Assembly (NCBI RefSeq): GCF_011250555.1 | Contig: NZ_JAANMZ010000032.1 | Location: forward strand, 1-52,488 | Direction of reading: 5' to 3' | DNA: 52,488 nt | Source of the DNA: Bacillus sp. MM2020_4 | GTDB lineage: Bacteria; Bacillota; Bacilli; Bacillales; Cytobacillaceae | In this document: positions 8,423 to 15,527 of the stretch, piece after piece | Layout of the letters: each line of letters starts with the position of its first letter | Numbering within the stretch: the stretch's first letter is position 1 | The notes under the pieces: generated by a model | Databases searched by the model: none | The model's input: only the letters and a program-made list of their open reading frames with translations | Told to the model about the DNA's origin: nothing | Made by a program: the position numbers and the translations under genes

Positions 8423-8556
8423 AGTCCTTCATTGCTTGATGAAGGACTAATCTTGATGGAATTCCCCCTGAAAAGTCCATCATCGTCCTTATGAAGGACA
8501 AAACCCGTTAATTCCTCCTTAGAATTGTCCTTCATTTAGGTGATAAAGGGGAATCC
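8423..8556. repeat. Nested inverted-repeat cluster (GTCCTTCAT element)
   Basis: Three copies of GTCCTT(CAT) occur. The first forms a perfect 10-bp hairpin AGTCCTTCAT / ATGAAGGACT with a 6-nt loop (8423-8448). The second forms GTCCTT ATG AAGGAC (8485-8499). The third is a lone GTCCTTCAT at 8527. GGAATTCCCC (8458) and GGGGAATCC (8548) are inverted around the inner part. No T-run follows the hairpins, so it does not look like a simple terminator. Confidence 0.55.
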
Positions 8557-8628
8557 ACAAAGAGTTTTTTTCCAAAACTTTCTATGGTAGAATTGTGGGA
8601 AGTATATTTGAAAATTGGAGGAATAAGG

Positions 8629-8994
8629 ATGAAAAGCGCTAGTCCATACATATTTGTAGATAATTGCGAGAAAGTTATGGAATTTTACCAAAATCTATTT
8701 GGCGGGGAAATGACGAATATTCAAAAAAGCGATGACGGTAAGTGTTTGCATGCTGAACTTCATCTTGGTAACAGTATCATTCACTTTTCAGATACCTTCG
8801 GCAATACCCATGTCGGAGATAACGTGCGAATCAGCCTGGAATGTGAAAGTGATGAAGAAATTAGAAGAGTATATGATTTGCTTAGCCAATCTGGAAAAGT
8901 TACTTTCCCATTGCAAGAAACATTTTGGGGAGCTATGCACGCAAATCTAGTTGACCAGTTTGGTATTGGCTGGCTGTTAAATTTTTCAAAGTGA
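8629..8994 (+). CDS. VOC-family (PhnB/glyoxalase-like) protein
   Basis: A small soluble protein of 121 aa of the vicinal oxygen chelate superfamily, PhnB-like branch. The betaalphabetabetabeta pattern is visible: SPYIFVDNCEKVMEFYQNLFGGEM at the N-terminus and the second module ending in WGAMHANLVDQFGIGWLLNF. Such proteins bind a metal and act as lyases, dioxygenases or drug-sequestering proteins; the substrate here is unknown. GGAGGAATAAGG supports ATG 8629; an in-frame ATG 45 bases upstream lacks a ribosome site. The next gene, an SRPBCC protein, follows 18 bp later, so the two form an operon, a pairing frequent in Bacillaceae. Confidence 0.88.
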   Translation: MKSASPYIFVDNCEKVMEFYQNLFGGEMTNIQKSDDGKCLHAELHLGNSIIHFSDTFGNTHVGDNVRISLECESDEEIRRVYDLLSQSGKVTFPLQETFWGAMHANLVDQFGIGWLLNFSK

Positions 8995-9012
8995 ATGAAA
9001 GGAAGTACGTGA

Positions 9013-9450
9013 ATGAACAACCTTACAAAAATGAAAATAAATAAACCAGCGAAGGATGTATTTGAAGCTTTTGTTGATCCAGCAAAAATCGGGAACTTTT
9101 GGTTCTCGTCCAGTTCGGAAAGATGGGAAAAGGGCAAGACGATTACGTTGAAATATGAGGAATACCAGGCTCAAGTAAGTATAAATATAATTGAAATCGA
9201 AGAAAATAAAAAGGTTGTTTTCCGCTGGGGAGCAAATGGCGAAGGGCATATTGTGACAATAGCGATGAAAGAACTTGATCACTCGGCAACCATAATTGAA
9301 ATTACCGAAGAAGGATTTAATGAAAATGAGGATGAGCTAATCCTGCAATTGATTGATAATAAAGAAGGCTGGGTTTTTATGTTAACCTGCTTAAAGGGAT
9401 ATTTAGAATTTGGAGTGAACCAATTAAGAGGTGGATTAGTAAAGGATTGA
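9013..9450 (+). CDS. SRPBCC / AHSA1-like protein
   Basis: A 145-aa protein of the START/Bet v1-like superfamily (activator of Hsp90 ATPase homologue 1 type). It has the family pattern of an N-terminal strand, the helix DVFEAFVDPAKIGNFWF, then strands with GKTITLKYEEYQAQVSINIIEIEENKKVVFRW, and a long C-terminal helix beginning near GWVFMLTCLKGYLEFG. These proteins form a hydrophobic ligand pocket; no specific ligand can be named. AAAGGAAGT precedes the ATG. It is the second gene of a two-gene unit with the VOC protein and ends at a strong terminator. Confidence 0.88.
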   Translation: MNNLTKMKINKPAKDVFEAFVDPAKIGNFWFSSSSERWEKGKTITLKYEEYQAQVSINIIEIEENKKVVFRWGANGEGHIVTIAMKELDHSATIIEITEEGFNENEDELILQLIDNKEGWVFMLTCLKGYLEFGVNQLRGGLVKD

Positions 9451-9453
9451 CAT

Positions 9454-9478
9454 GAAAAGAGCCAGTTGGCTCTTTTTC
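9454..9478. terminator. Bidirectional terminator between convergent genes
   Basis: GAAAAGAGCCA and TGGCTCTTTTTC form a near-perfect palindrome with A and T tails on both sides. It serves both the SRPBCC gene and the convergent gene ending at 9489. Confidence 0.85.
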
Positions 9479-9488
9479 AGTCCTCCCC

Positions 9489-9944
9489 TTAATCCATGTC
9501 TACTTTGTCTAATGGAAATTCTTTAACGACATTCACACCATCTAAAATAATCAAAGTCGAATCAAAAGCCAATTCTTTCATCTCTTTTAAGTGAGCACCT
9601 TTTTTAATTTTATATTCAACGTGGAATGTGCCCTCATGCCCGGAGTCGATGAGTCCGGTACTCCCAGAACCCCACGGAATCATCTTAATAAACTCGCTCC
9701 CTTCAACTAACTCCATTTTTGATGCTAACTCTTTGTTCGGTCGTACTACCACTTCAATTCCATAGTTATGTTGGCCGGGGTAATCAAATTCACTTTTAAA
9801 TGGAGTGTTACCTGTATTTTTGATTTTAATATCGTAACGTAGAATTCTCTCCGCTTTAATGATGGTAGTATCAATATGGGTAATAACCAACTGATTCGCC
9901 CTATGAAATCCAGTGAGTGGAAGCAATGAAATAAGTAAGAACAC
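9489..9944 (-). CDS. Secreted hypothetical protein with beta-rich domain; start uncertain
   Basis: I do not recognise a named family. The protein (at least 151 aa) begins with a hydrophobic stretch FLLISLLPLTGF typical of a signal peptide and continues as a beta-rich domain, with a pattern such as ILRYDIKIKNTGNTPFKSEFDYPG that recalls extracellular immunoglobulin-like folds. Start: GTG 9944 has no clear ribosome site and would drop the basic n-region. Reading further up in frame adds RKLAFV, giving a textbook signal peptide, and AAAGGG (rc of bases around 9973-9978) sits at good distance before ATC 9965 or ATT 9968. So initiation at a non-standard codon is possible. It is monocistronic. Confidence 0.65.
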   Translation of the reverse strand: MFLLISLLPLTGFHRANQLVITHIDTTIIKAERILRYDIKIKNTGNTPFKSEFDYPGQHNYGIEVVVRPNKELASKMELVEGSEFIKMIPWGSGSTGLIDSGHEGTFHVEYKIKKGAHLKEMKELAFDSTLIILDGVNVVKEFPLDKVDMD

Positions 9945-10148
9945 AAATGCTAACTTTCTGATGATAATACAGCCCTTTCTACTTGATATGATTTCCGTGT
10001 TTATTATTTATGATTATTGCCAGGATTATACATATACTGGTGTATGGCTTAGCAATGCATTGGGTACTTCTTAGGAAACTATCCTTTTGCATTCAATGAT
10101 TTCCGAAGTTCGAGGAAAGTGTGTAAAAATGTGCTTAATTGGAAGGAA

Positions 10149-10238
10149 TTCTACAAAATTTATGAGGAATCCTACAATTGAAAAGATTTTTCTACAAAAA
10201 TGAAACTTATTCTACAAATTAGAGAAACAATTCTACAA
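10149..10238 (+). repeat. Tandem array of five CTACAA motifs, about 20.5-bp period
   Basis: CTACAA begins at 10151, 10172, 10192, 10212 and 10233 (steps of 21, 20, 20 and 21), mostly within TTCTACAAAA followed by a purine-rich spacer (for example GAGAAACAA). The period equals two turns of B-DNA, so all motifs face the same side. The array lies in the 450-bp gap 9945-10393, which otherwise shows no ORF or clear terminator. Confidence 0.6.
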
Positions 10239-10393
10239 AAACTGGAAACGTCCTTCCAAATAGGACCGCTTTTCCTTCATCTCTTGGCACAAAATTCATG
10301 GTGACCTCCAAATACACCTTTTAAGCCACAATTGCACAAAACATGTAACAATCACTACCACAACCCGATTGTTATGAAGTTGATAATGTTGGT

Positions 10394-10912
10394 ATGGACG
10401 CTATAATGAACTATGAGGTGATTAATATCCTGGACATCCTATTTTGGGTTATTATTATTGCGTGTTTTATCTTTAGTTTTGTCGGGTTGATTTATCCGAT
10501 TATCCCCTCAGTGTTGTTGATTTGGGTTGGTGTGGTGTTATATCACTTTGGGGTAAATTCACATGAGCTTTCCTGGATTACATGGACTATGTTAGGGTTA
10601 TTGACTATTCTCTTATTTTTAGCAGATTATTTAGCAAATCTTCACTTTGTCGATAAAGCTGGAGGATCTAAGTGGGGGACGAGGGCTGCAACAATTGGAT
10701 TAATTGTTGGCAGCTTTGTGATACCACCTTTTGGCGTGATTGTTGTACCATTTGCTTTAGTCCTACTAGCGGAAATGTTGCAAAAGAAAACATTCCAAGA
10801 TTCGATTAAAGTGGCGTTTGCTACTTTAATCGCCTTTTTTAGCGGCACCTTCGCCAAAGCGATCATTCAGTTAATAATGATTGGTGTTTTTGTATTTGGT
10901 GTGATTATTTAG
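10394..10912 (+). CDS. DUF456 membrane protein (YqgC-like)
   Basis: An integral membrane protein of 172 aa with about four hydrophobic spans and the glycine-rich loop DKAGGSKWGTRAATIGLIVG, characteristic of DUF456 proteins such as B. subtilis YqgC. Function is unknown; the glycine-rich loop between membrane segments recalls glycine-zipper motifs. Start is uncertain: ATG 10394 and ATG 10406 have no good ribosome site, while GAGGTGAT lies just inside the frame around 10414. It is followed by the ABM gene after 16 bp, so the two are probably cotranscribed. Just upstream is the CTACAA tandem array. Confidence 0.85.
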   Translation: MDAIMNYEVINILDILFWVIIIACFIFSFVGLIYPIIPSVLLIWVGVVLYHFGVNSHELSWITWTMLGLLTILLFLADYLANLHFVDKAGGSKWGTRAATIGLIVGSFVIPPFGVIVVPFALVLLAEMLQKKTFQDSIKVAFATLIAFFSGTFAKAIIQLIMIGVFVFGVII

Positions 10913-10928
10913 ATTTGGGGGGGATACC

Positions 10929-11228
10929 ATGATAGTGGAAGCGGCAATACTTCAGGTTAAACACGGGATGGAAGTTGAATTTGAGGAGGCGTTCCGACAG
11001 GCATCGGCAATTATCTCTTCGATGAAGGGGTACGTTTCCCACGAATTACAGCGTTGTATGGAAGTTAACGGGAAATACTTGCTGCTGGTAAAGTGGGAAA
11101 CCCTAGAAGACCATACGATTGGATTCAGGCAATCTAGTGAGTATCAAGAATGGAAGAAACTATTACATCATTTCTATGATCCATTTCCAACAGTGGAGCA
11201 CTTTGAGAAAGTTCGGTTAGTGGATTAA
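10929..11228 (+). CDS. Antibiotic biosynthesis monooxygenase (ABM) domain protein
   Basis: A 99-aa single-domain protein with a dimeric alpha/beta barrel fold. Visible features are the N-terminal strand MIVEAAILQVKHGMEVEFEEAF, the central GYVSHELQRCMEVNGKYLLLVKWETLEDH and the terminal strand with FPTVEHFEKV. Members include quinol monooxygenases, heme-degrading IsdG-like enzymes and many small proteins of unknown role; the Asn-Trp-His triad of IsdG is not evident, so heme degradation is not supported. A G-rich site (GGGGGGAT) precedes the ATG. It forms a unit with the DUF456 gene and ends in an imperfect terminator. Confidence 0.85.
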   Translation: MIVEAAILQVKHGMEVEFEEAFRQASAIISSMKGYVSHELQRCMEVNGKYLLLVKWETLEDHTIGFRQSSEYQEWKKLLHHFYDPFPTVEHFEKVRLVD

Positions 11229-11264
11229 GCCAAAAGGATTGAAGTTAAATCAGAAAAGAAAACT

Positions 11265-11300
11265 GGTGCAACTCTTGAATATGAGGGTTGCCCTTTTTTT
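11265..11300 (+). terminator. Terminator after the ABM gene
   Basis: GGTGCAACTC and GAGGGTTGCCC pair imperfectly around an 8-nt loop and are followed by seven T. Confidence 0.75.
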
Positions 11301-11407
11301 GAATAAAATAAATGGCAGGTTATTTTCTATGGATCACCGAATATATAAGGAATAAAATTGGTTGGTCTTTTAAAAAAATATGTCCGTAATCATTCTGGAG
11401 GTGCCTT

Positions 11408-11695
11408 ATGCAGTTATTATTTTGGCCGTGTACGATTGCCTCACTAATCCTCTCCATTATTGCCATAAATATTAGGAATCCCAAACTCCTTGTTCTATCT
11501 TCATTCCTAATATTACCTATGTTGTTATATCTGGCGGCCACACCACGTTTCCACATATGGGGGCTGATTTTTCCACTCCTTTATCTGGGTGCGGCAAAAT
11601 TCATAACAAAGAAAGTGATTTGGTTGGCCACTTTGGTGATTATCCCCAATTTTTTATTAGTCGGTTGGCTGGGATTAGCTGTTTTAACTCAGTAG
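11408..11695 (+). CDS. Small hypothetical membrane protein
   Basis: A 95-aa protein made almost entirely of three hydrophobic segments (LLFWPCTIASLILSIIAI, LLVLSSFLILPMLLYLA and a C-terminal pair of spans). I do not recognise a family with certainty. GGAGGTGCCTT just before the ATG is a strong ribosome site, and a very strong terminator follows, so the gene is probably real. No charged catalytic or transport motif is visible. It is monocistronic, between the ABM gene and the two-component system. Confidence 0.7.
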   Translation: MQLLFWPCTIASLILSIIAINIRNPKLLVLSSFLILPMLLYLAATPRFHIWGLIFPLLYLGAAKFITKKVIWLATLVIIPNFLLVGWLGLAVLTQ

Positions 11696-11704
11696 TTTCT
11701 TGGT

Positions 11705-11750
11705 AATCCTTTTTTCTTGCTTTAGAACCTAGCAAGAAAAGAGGATTTTT
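11705..11750 (+). terminator. Strong terminator with 17-bp stem
   Basis: AATCCTTTTTTCTTGCT pairs with AGCAAGAAAAGAGGATT (one G-T wobble) around a 9-nt loop and is followed by TTTTC. It isolates the small membrane-protein gene from the two-component operon. Confidence 0.85.
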
Positions 11751-11802
11751 CAGTGAGAATATGGAAATTAACCATATTGGAATGAAAGAAGTGGAGGATA
11801 TA

Positions 11803-12501
11803 ATGAAACACAGAATATTATTAGTAGAAGACGATGCGGCCATCAGTGAGATGGTTAGAGGTCAATTTACCAGAGAGGGATTCGAGGTCGTGCCTGCGTT
11901 TGATGGGGAAGAGGCGCTAGAGGTTTTTGCAAACGACACATTTGATTTGATTCTCCTTGATTTAATGCTGCCGAAGCTGGATGGAATGGAATTTTTAAAA
12001 ATCATCCGAGGGAAAAGCATGATACCAGTTCTGATAATGTCAGCAAAGGATGGGGACTTAGATAAAGCGTTGGGTCTCGGCTTTGGTGCGGATGATTATA
12101 TTGCCAAGCCATTTTCGATGATCGAGCTAACGGCTAGAGTGAAGGCGGCCATCAGAAGGGCGACCCACTATTCACGAACAGAACAAAAGCAGGAAGTAAA
12201 TGTGCTGACAGTGGGTGAATTGACACTTGATCTTGATAATTTCTCCTTACTTAAAAATGGAAGTGACATCAAGCTAACGGCAAAAGAGTTTCATATCTTA
12301 AAACTATTTATCTCACATCCGAGCAGGGTCTACACCAAGGCACAAATTTATAGTTTGGTATGGGAAGATGAGTATTATGGTGATGAAAATGTGATAAACG
12401 TACATATGAGAAGATTACGGGAAAAGATCGAAGATGACCCATCCAAACCAAAGTACATTAAAACATTATGGGGTATCGGCTATAAGCTTGGGGAGTTTTA
12501 A
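11803..12501 (+). CDS. OmpR/PhoB-family response regulator (YcbL-like)
   Basis: The cytoplasmic transcription regulator of a two-component pair, 232 aa. The receiver domain shows the acidic pair ED-D at residues 9-11, phosphoacceptor Asp53 in LLDLMLP, and the Lys of IAKPFS near 103. The C-terminal winged helix ends in the usual VHMRRLREKIEDDP ... TLWGIGYKLG. GGAGG just before ATG 11803 fixes the start; upstream in-frame ATGs lack one. Four bases separate it from the kinase gene, and the ABC exporter follows, the order of B. subtilis ycbLMNO. Its likely targets carry TTAAGA boxes every 11 bp (13485-13512 and 7768-7806). Confidence 0.92.
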   Translation: MKHRILLVEDDAAISEMVRGQFTREGFEVVPAFDGEEALEVFANDTFDLILLDLMLPKLDGMEFLKIIRGKSMIPVLIMSAKDGDLDKALGLGFGADDYIAKPFSMIELTARVKAAIRRATHYSRTEQKQEVNVLTVGELTLDLDNFSLLKNGSDIKLTAKEFHILKLFISHPSRVYTKAQIYSLVWEDEYYGDENVINVHMRRLREKIEDDPSKPKYIKTLWGIGYKLGEF

Positions 12502-12504
12502 ACG

Positions 12505-13440
12505 ATGGTTATTTTTTTCCTCATGGTCATAACAGGATTGGCAGCCCTTAATTTCTATCAATATAAAGTGAGAAAAAATGAAAAGGGAAATTTCACGTAC
12601 ATACACAAAAAACTAAAGCAGATAATCGATAATCAAACGGATGAAAAGCTGTTGGTGCATACGGGGGATGAGGAATTAAAGCAGATATTAATCGAAATCA
12701 ACCGTCTCCTAGAACATAATCAAAAAATGATGGCCAGCTACAATAAAATGGAGGCATCGATGCGGAAAATGCTCTCTAACATTTCCCATGATTTAAAAAC
12801 ACCATTGACTGTTGTGCTCGGATATATCGAGATTATGTTGAATAATCCCAACAGAACAAACGAAGAAACCAAGGAACTTTTGCAAAAGGTCAACGTCAAA
12901 ACCGTTGAAGTTTTAGACCTAATTAAGAAGTTCTTTGATTTAGCAAAGCTTGAATCCGGAGATAAAGATTTACCACTTACAAGGGTGAACATGAACGAAG
13001 TTTGCCAGAAAAATATTTTACAGTTTTATGAGGTTTTATCCGCAAAAGGCTTTGACGTCGTGATTGAACTGCCAGAAACAATTCAATATGCACTTGGAAA
13101 TGGAGAAGCACTTGACCGAGTTTTGAACAATTTGCTCTCCAATGCCATTCAATATGGTGGAGAAGGGAAAGTCTTAGGTCTGACACTCAGAAGTGATCAA
13201 CAGTATGTGTTCATTGACATCTGGGACAAAGGAAAAGGAATTAGTGAGCTCCACAAGGATTTAGTATTTGAAAGAATGTACACACTAGAGGATTCGCGAA
13301 ATAAATCTTATCAGGGAAGCGGCCTTGGCCTTACCATAACTAAACGCCTCGTGGAAAAGATGGATGGCCACATTTTTCTAAACAGCAAACCCTATGAGAA
13401 AACAACCTTTACCGTGCAAGTAAAGCGAATTACATATTAA
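12505..13440 (+). CDS. Sensor histidine kinase (YcbM-like)
   Basis: A 311-aa kinase, the partner of the preceding regulator. A single N-terminal membrane span (IFFLMVITGLAALNFY) leaves almost no extracellular part, so the kinase cannot bind an external ligand by itself. The dimerisation domain carries the phospho-accepting His95 in SHDLKTPL. The ATPase domain has the N-box NLLSNAIQYGG near 207, G1 DKGKGI and G2 GSGLGLTI. The small sensor region is typical of kinases that sense through a linked ABC transporter. Length equals YcbM of B. subtilis as I remember it. GGGGAG lies upstream of the ATG at somewhat long spacing. Confidence 0.9.
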   Translation: MVIFFLMVITGLAALNFYQYKVRKNEKGNFTYIHKKLKQIIDNQTDEKLLVHTGDEELKQILIEINRLLEHNQKMMASYNKMEASMRKMLSNISHDLKTPLTVVLGYIEIMLNNPNRTNEETKELLQKVNVKTVEVLDLIKKFFDLAKLESGDKDLPLTRVNMNEVCQKNILQFYEVLSAKGFDVVIELPETIQYALGNGEALDRVLNNLLSNAIQYGGEGKVLGLTLRSDQQYVFIDIWDKGKGISELHKDLVFERMYTLEDSRNKSYQGSGLGLTITKRLVEKMDGHIFLNSKPYEKTTFTVQVKRITY

Positions 13441-13447
13441 AACAGCT

Positions 13448-13480
13448 AAGGGTGCCTCAGGATAATGAGTTGCCCTTTTT
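13448..13480 (+). terminator. Imperfect terminator after the kinase gene
   Basis: AAGGG/CCCTT and CTCA/TGAG form an interrupted stem followed by TTTTT. It separates the two-component genes from the exporter, which has its own promoter. Confidence 0.6.
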
Positions 13481-13484
13481 CAAC

Positions 13485-13538
13485 TTAAGAATTTCGTAAG
13501 ATTTGATTAATAAAAAAGAAAACTCTGCTGACTAGAAT
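13485..13538 (+). promoter_or_regulatory. Three 11-bp-phased TTAAGA-like boxes and -10 of the ABC exporter promoter
   Basis: TTAAGA (13485), GTAAGA (13496) and TTAATA (13507) repeat at exactly 11 bp. A -10 hexamer TAGAAT (13533-13538) begins 26 bp after the start of the last box, which covers the -35 position. This is the geometry expected for class II activation by an OmpR-type regulator, and it repeats the layout before the ECF sigma gene. Confidence 0.65.
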
Positions 13539-13572
13539 AGGAATTAGATAAGACGAAGGGGAGCTGAACTAT

Positions 13573-14496
13573 ATGAGCTACATGATTAAAACAAACCAAC
13601 TGACCAAAGCCTATAAGGGCAAGGAAGTGGTTTCAAATGTCAATATGAGGGTGAAAAAAGGCGAAATATACGGGTTTCTTGGTCCGAACGGAGCGGGGAA
13701 AACAACGATCATGAAGATGCTGACAAATCTAGTAAAGCCAACGAGCGGTGAAATTGAAATCTTTGGTGAAAAGCTAACCAACACCTCTTATGAAGTGTTA
13801 AAGCGAATGGGCAGCATTATCGAATATCCTGTTTTCTATGATCGGTTAACGGCCCGCGAAAATCTCGAGCTACACTGCGAATATATGGGGTATTACGACA
13901 AAAAGGCGATTGATACGGCCCTTGATTTAGTTAAATTAAAGGATATTGAAAATAAATCAGTGAAAGATTTCTCACTTGGAATGAAACAGCGGCTCGGAAT
14001 TGCACGCGCCATTATTACTAAGCCGGAGCTATTAATCCTAGATGAACCCATTAATGGTCTCGATCCGGTGGGGATTAAAGAACTGCGTGATTTATTCCAT
14101 ATGCTCTGCCGTGAATATGGGATTACGATGCTAATCTCGTCACATATCCTTGGTGAAATGGAGCAAATTGCCGATACCATTGGCGTGATCAGTGACGGCC
14201 AATTAATTAAAGAAGTTTCGATAAACGAAATCCACGAACAAAATACCGAATATATTGAACTCGTGGTTAACGATGTGAAAAAAGCGTTTTATGTCCTTGA
14301 CGGAATTCTACACCTGACAAACTTTAAAGTGGTCGGCGAATCGCGTTTTAGAATCTACGATAAGGGAGCTTCACAATCAGAAATATCGAAAGCATTAATT
14401 TTAAACGGCGTTATGATCGAGGAAATTAATAAAAAGAATCATTCACTTGAGGATTATTTCCTAACTTTAATCAATGGGGGCGGGATCAGTGCGTAA
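13573..14496 (+). CDS. ABC exporter ATP-binding protein (YcbN-like, bacitracin/lantibiotic type)
   Basis: The ATPase of a two-component ABC exporter, 307 aa. Walker A GPNGAGKTT lies near residue 37, signature FSLGMKQR near 137, Walker B LLILDEPINGLDP near 156 and the switch His in LISSHILGEMEQ. The C-terminal extension of about 80 residues is typical of BcrA/NatA-like ATPases for peptide antibiotics. AGGGGAGCTG precedes the ATG. It overlaps the permease start by 8 bp. Its position after the two-component genes and the phased boxes upstream point to induced expression, probably for defence against a cell-envelope antibiotic; the ligand is unknown. Confidence 0.9.
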   Translation: MSYMIKTNQLTKAYKGKEVVSNVNMRVKKGEIYGFLGPNGAGKTTIMKMLTNLVKPTSGEIEIFGEKLTNTSYEVLKRMGSIIEYPVFYDRLTARENLELHCEYMGYYDKKAIDTALDLVKLKDIENKSVKDFSLGMKQRLGIARAIITKPELLILDEPINGLDPVGIKELRDLFHMLCREYGITMLISSHILGEMEQIADTIGVISDGQLIKEVSINEIHEQNTEYIELVVNDVKKAFYVLDGILHLTNFKVVGESRFRIYDKGASQSEISKALILNGVMIEEINKKNHSLEDYFLTLINGGGISA

Positions 14497-15181
14497 ATTA
14501 ATCAGTCTTGAAATAAAGAAGTTTAAACTATATTCCTATCTAAAAGCAGTTGGTATTGCAAATTTAGTTATCATGGGGTTACTCTGCTTGATCTATTTTA
14601 TGGAAAAAAGTGAAGGGACGCTGGCTTTTGGCAGCTATGAAATGGCTTTTGCCGCGTTTAACAGTATTATCCGGCCCACATTTATCATCTTTGCTGCGGT
14701 GCTTATTTCTAGAATCATCATTGATGAGTATAAGAGCAATTCGATTACGCTCATGTTTATGTATCCCATTAGTCGAAAAAAAATCATGATTGCCAAGTTA
14801 GTGATTGTTGCTTGCTTTACCTTTTTTACGATTGTGTTATCCAATTTAATTATTGGCAGTTTATTTTATTTAGTCGATTCCTATTTACATTTTGTGCCGA
14901 AGGAATTGACCGCCGAGGTCTTAAAAAATGGCTTGATTCAAATGATTCTTGAAGCCATTGCGTCGGCCGGTATGGCATTAATCCCGCTTTATTTTGGAAT
15001 GAGAAAAAAATCTGTTCCTACCACCATCGTCACCGCCATCATTATGGTGTCGCTAACATCGTCTTCAGCGGACGGCGTCAATCTCTTTGCCTTTATTGCG
15101 ATCCCAATAGCCTTAGCTCTAATTGGCTGTCTTATTGCCTACCTCTCCATTAGGAATGTAGAAAAAGTCGATATCAATTAA
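14489..15181 (+). CDS. ABC exporter permease (YcbO-like)
   Basis: The membrane subunit of the exporter, about 230 aa with six hydrophobic spans, of the ABC-2 type. The N-terminus has the usual cytoplasmic amphipathic helix (KLISLEIKKFKLYSY) before the first span. I choose GTG 14489 because GGGGGCGG lies just upstream; ATG 14474 in the same frame would place that site inside the gene. Start and ATPase stop overlap by 8 bp, so translation is coupled. Only one permease is present, so a homodimer with two ATPases is likely. No typical terminator follows. Confidence 0.87.
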   Translation: MRKLISLEIKKFKLYSYLKAVGIANLVIMGLLCLIYFMEKSEGTLAFGSYEMAFAAFNSIIRPTFIIFAAVLISRIIIDEYKSNSITLMFMYPISRKKIMIAKLVIVACFTFFTIVLSNLIIGSLFYLVDSYLHFVPKELTAEVLKNGLIQMILEAIASAGMALIPLYFGMRKKSVPTTIVTAIIMVSLTSSSADGVNLFAFIAIPIALALIGCLIAYLSIRNVEKVDIN

Positions 15182-15265
15182 CAGGATCATGGTCTAAATT
15201 TATCAAAACTCCTATATTTTATATGGAAGGATGCACACATTCCATTTGAAATAGGTGAGAACAAT

Positions 15266-15484
15266 ATGTATGCAGTTCATTTTTTTGAAAAAAAGAATCT
15301 GTTATTAAGTCAGTTTCTAAACAGTGTTCCAACCGAGGGAGAAGACGTAAAAATTAAAGGCCGCAAAGCAAAAGTCACCAGTATTACAAACGTGGATGAA
15401 AAAGTTGTTCATGTGCAAGTGGTGGTAGAAGTCGTTAAGAAAAGTAAATTTGTGGTCGATAATGCCAAAAAGAAAAAGCGATAA
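15266..15484 (+). CDS. Small hypothetical basic protein, 72 aa
   Basis: I do not recognise a named family. The protein begins MYAVHFFEKKNLLLSQFLNSVP, continues with a short beta-rich middle (EDVKIKGRKAKVTSITNVDEKVVHVQVVVE, which looks like an SH3-like or OB-like barrel) and ends in a lysine-rich tail KKKKR. Nucleic-acid or ribosome contact would fit the charge, but that is inference. A modest ribosome site (AGGTGAG) precedes the ATG and a good terminator follows. It is monocistronic. Confidence 0.7.
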   Translation: MYAVHFFEKKNLLLSQFLNSVPTEGEDVKIKGRKAKVTSITNVDEKVVHVQVVVEVVKKSKFVVDNAKKKKR

Positions 15485-15486
15485 AT

Positions 15487-15524
15487 AAAGCAGTGGATTT
15501 CATGTTGAAGTCCACTGCTTTCTG
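15487..15524. terminator. Bidirectional terminator between convergent genes
   Basis: AAAGCAGTGGATTT pairs with AAGTCCACTGCTTT around a short loop. It serves the small basic protein gene and the convergent dehydrogenase gene at 15528. Confidence 0.8.
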
Positions 15525-15527
15525 CGT

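Noticed and set aside
10281..10300. TTGGCAC before the DUF456 gene as a -24 element
   Set aside because: No GC follows at the -12 position, so it is not a sigma-54 promoter.
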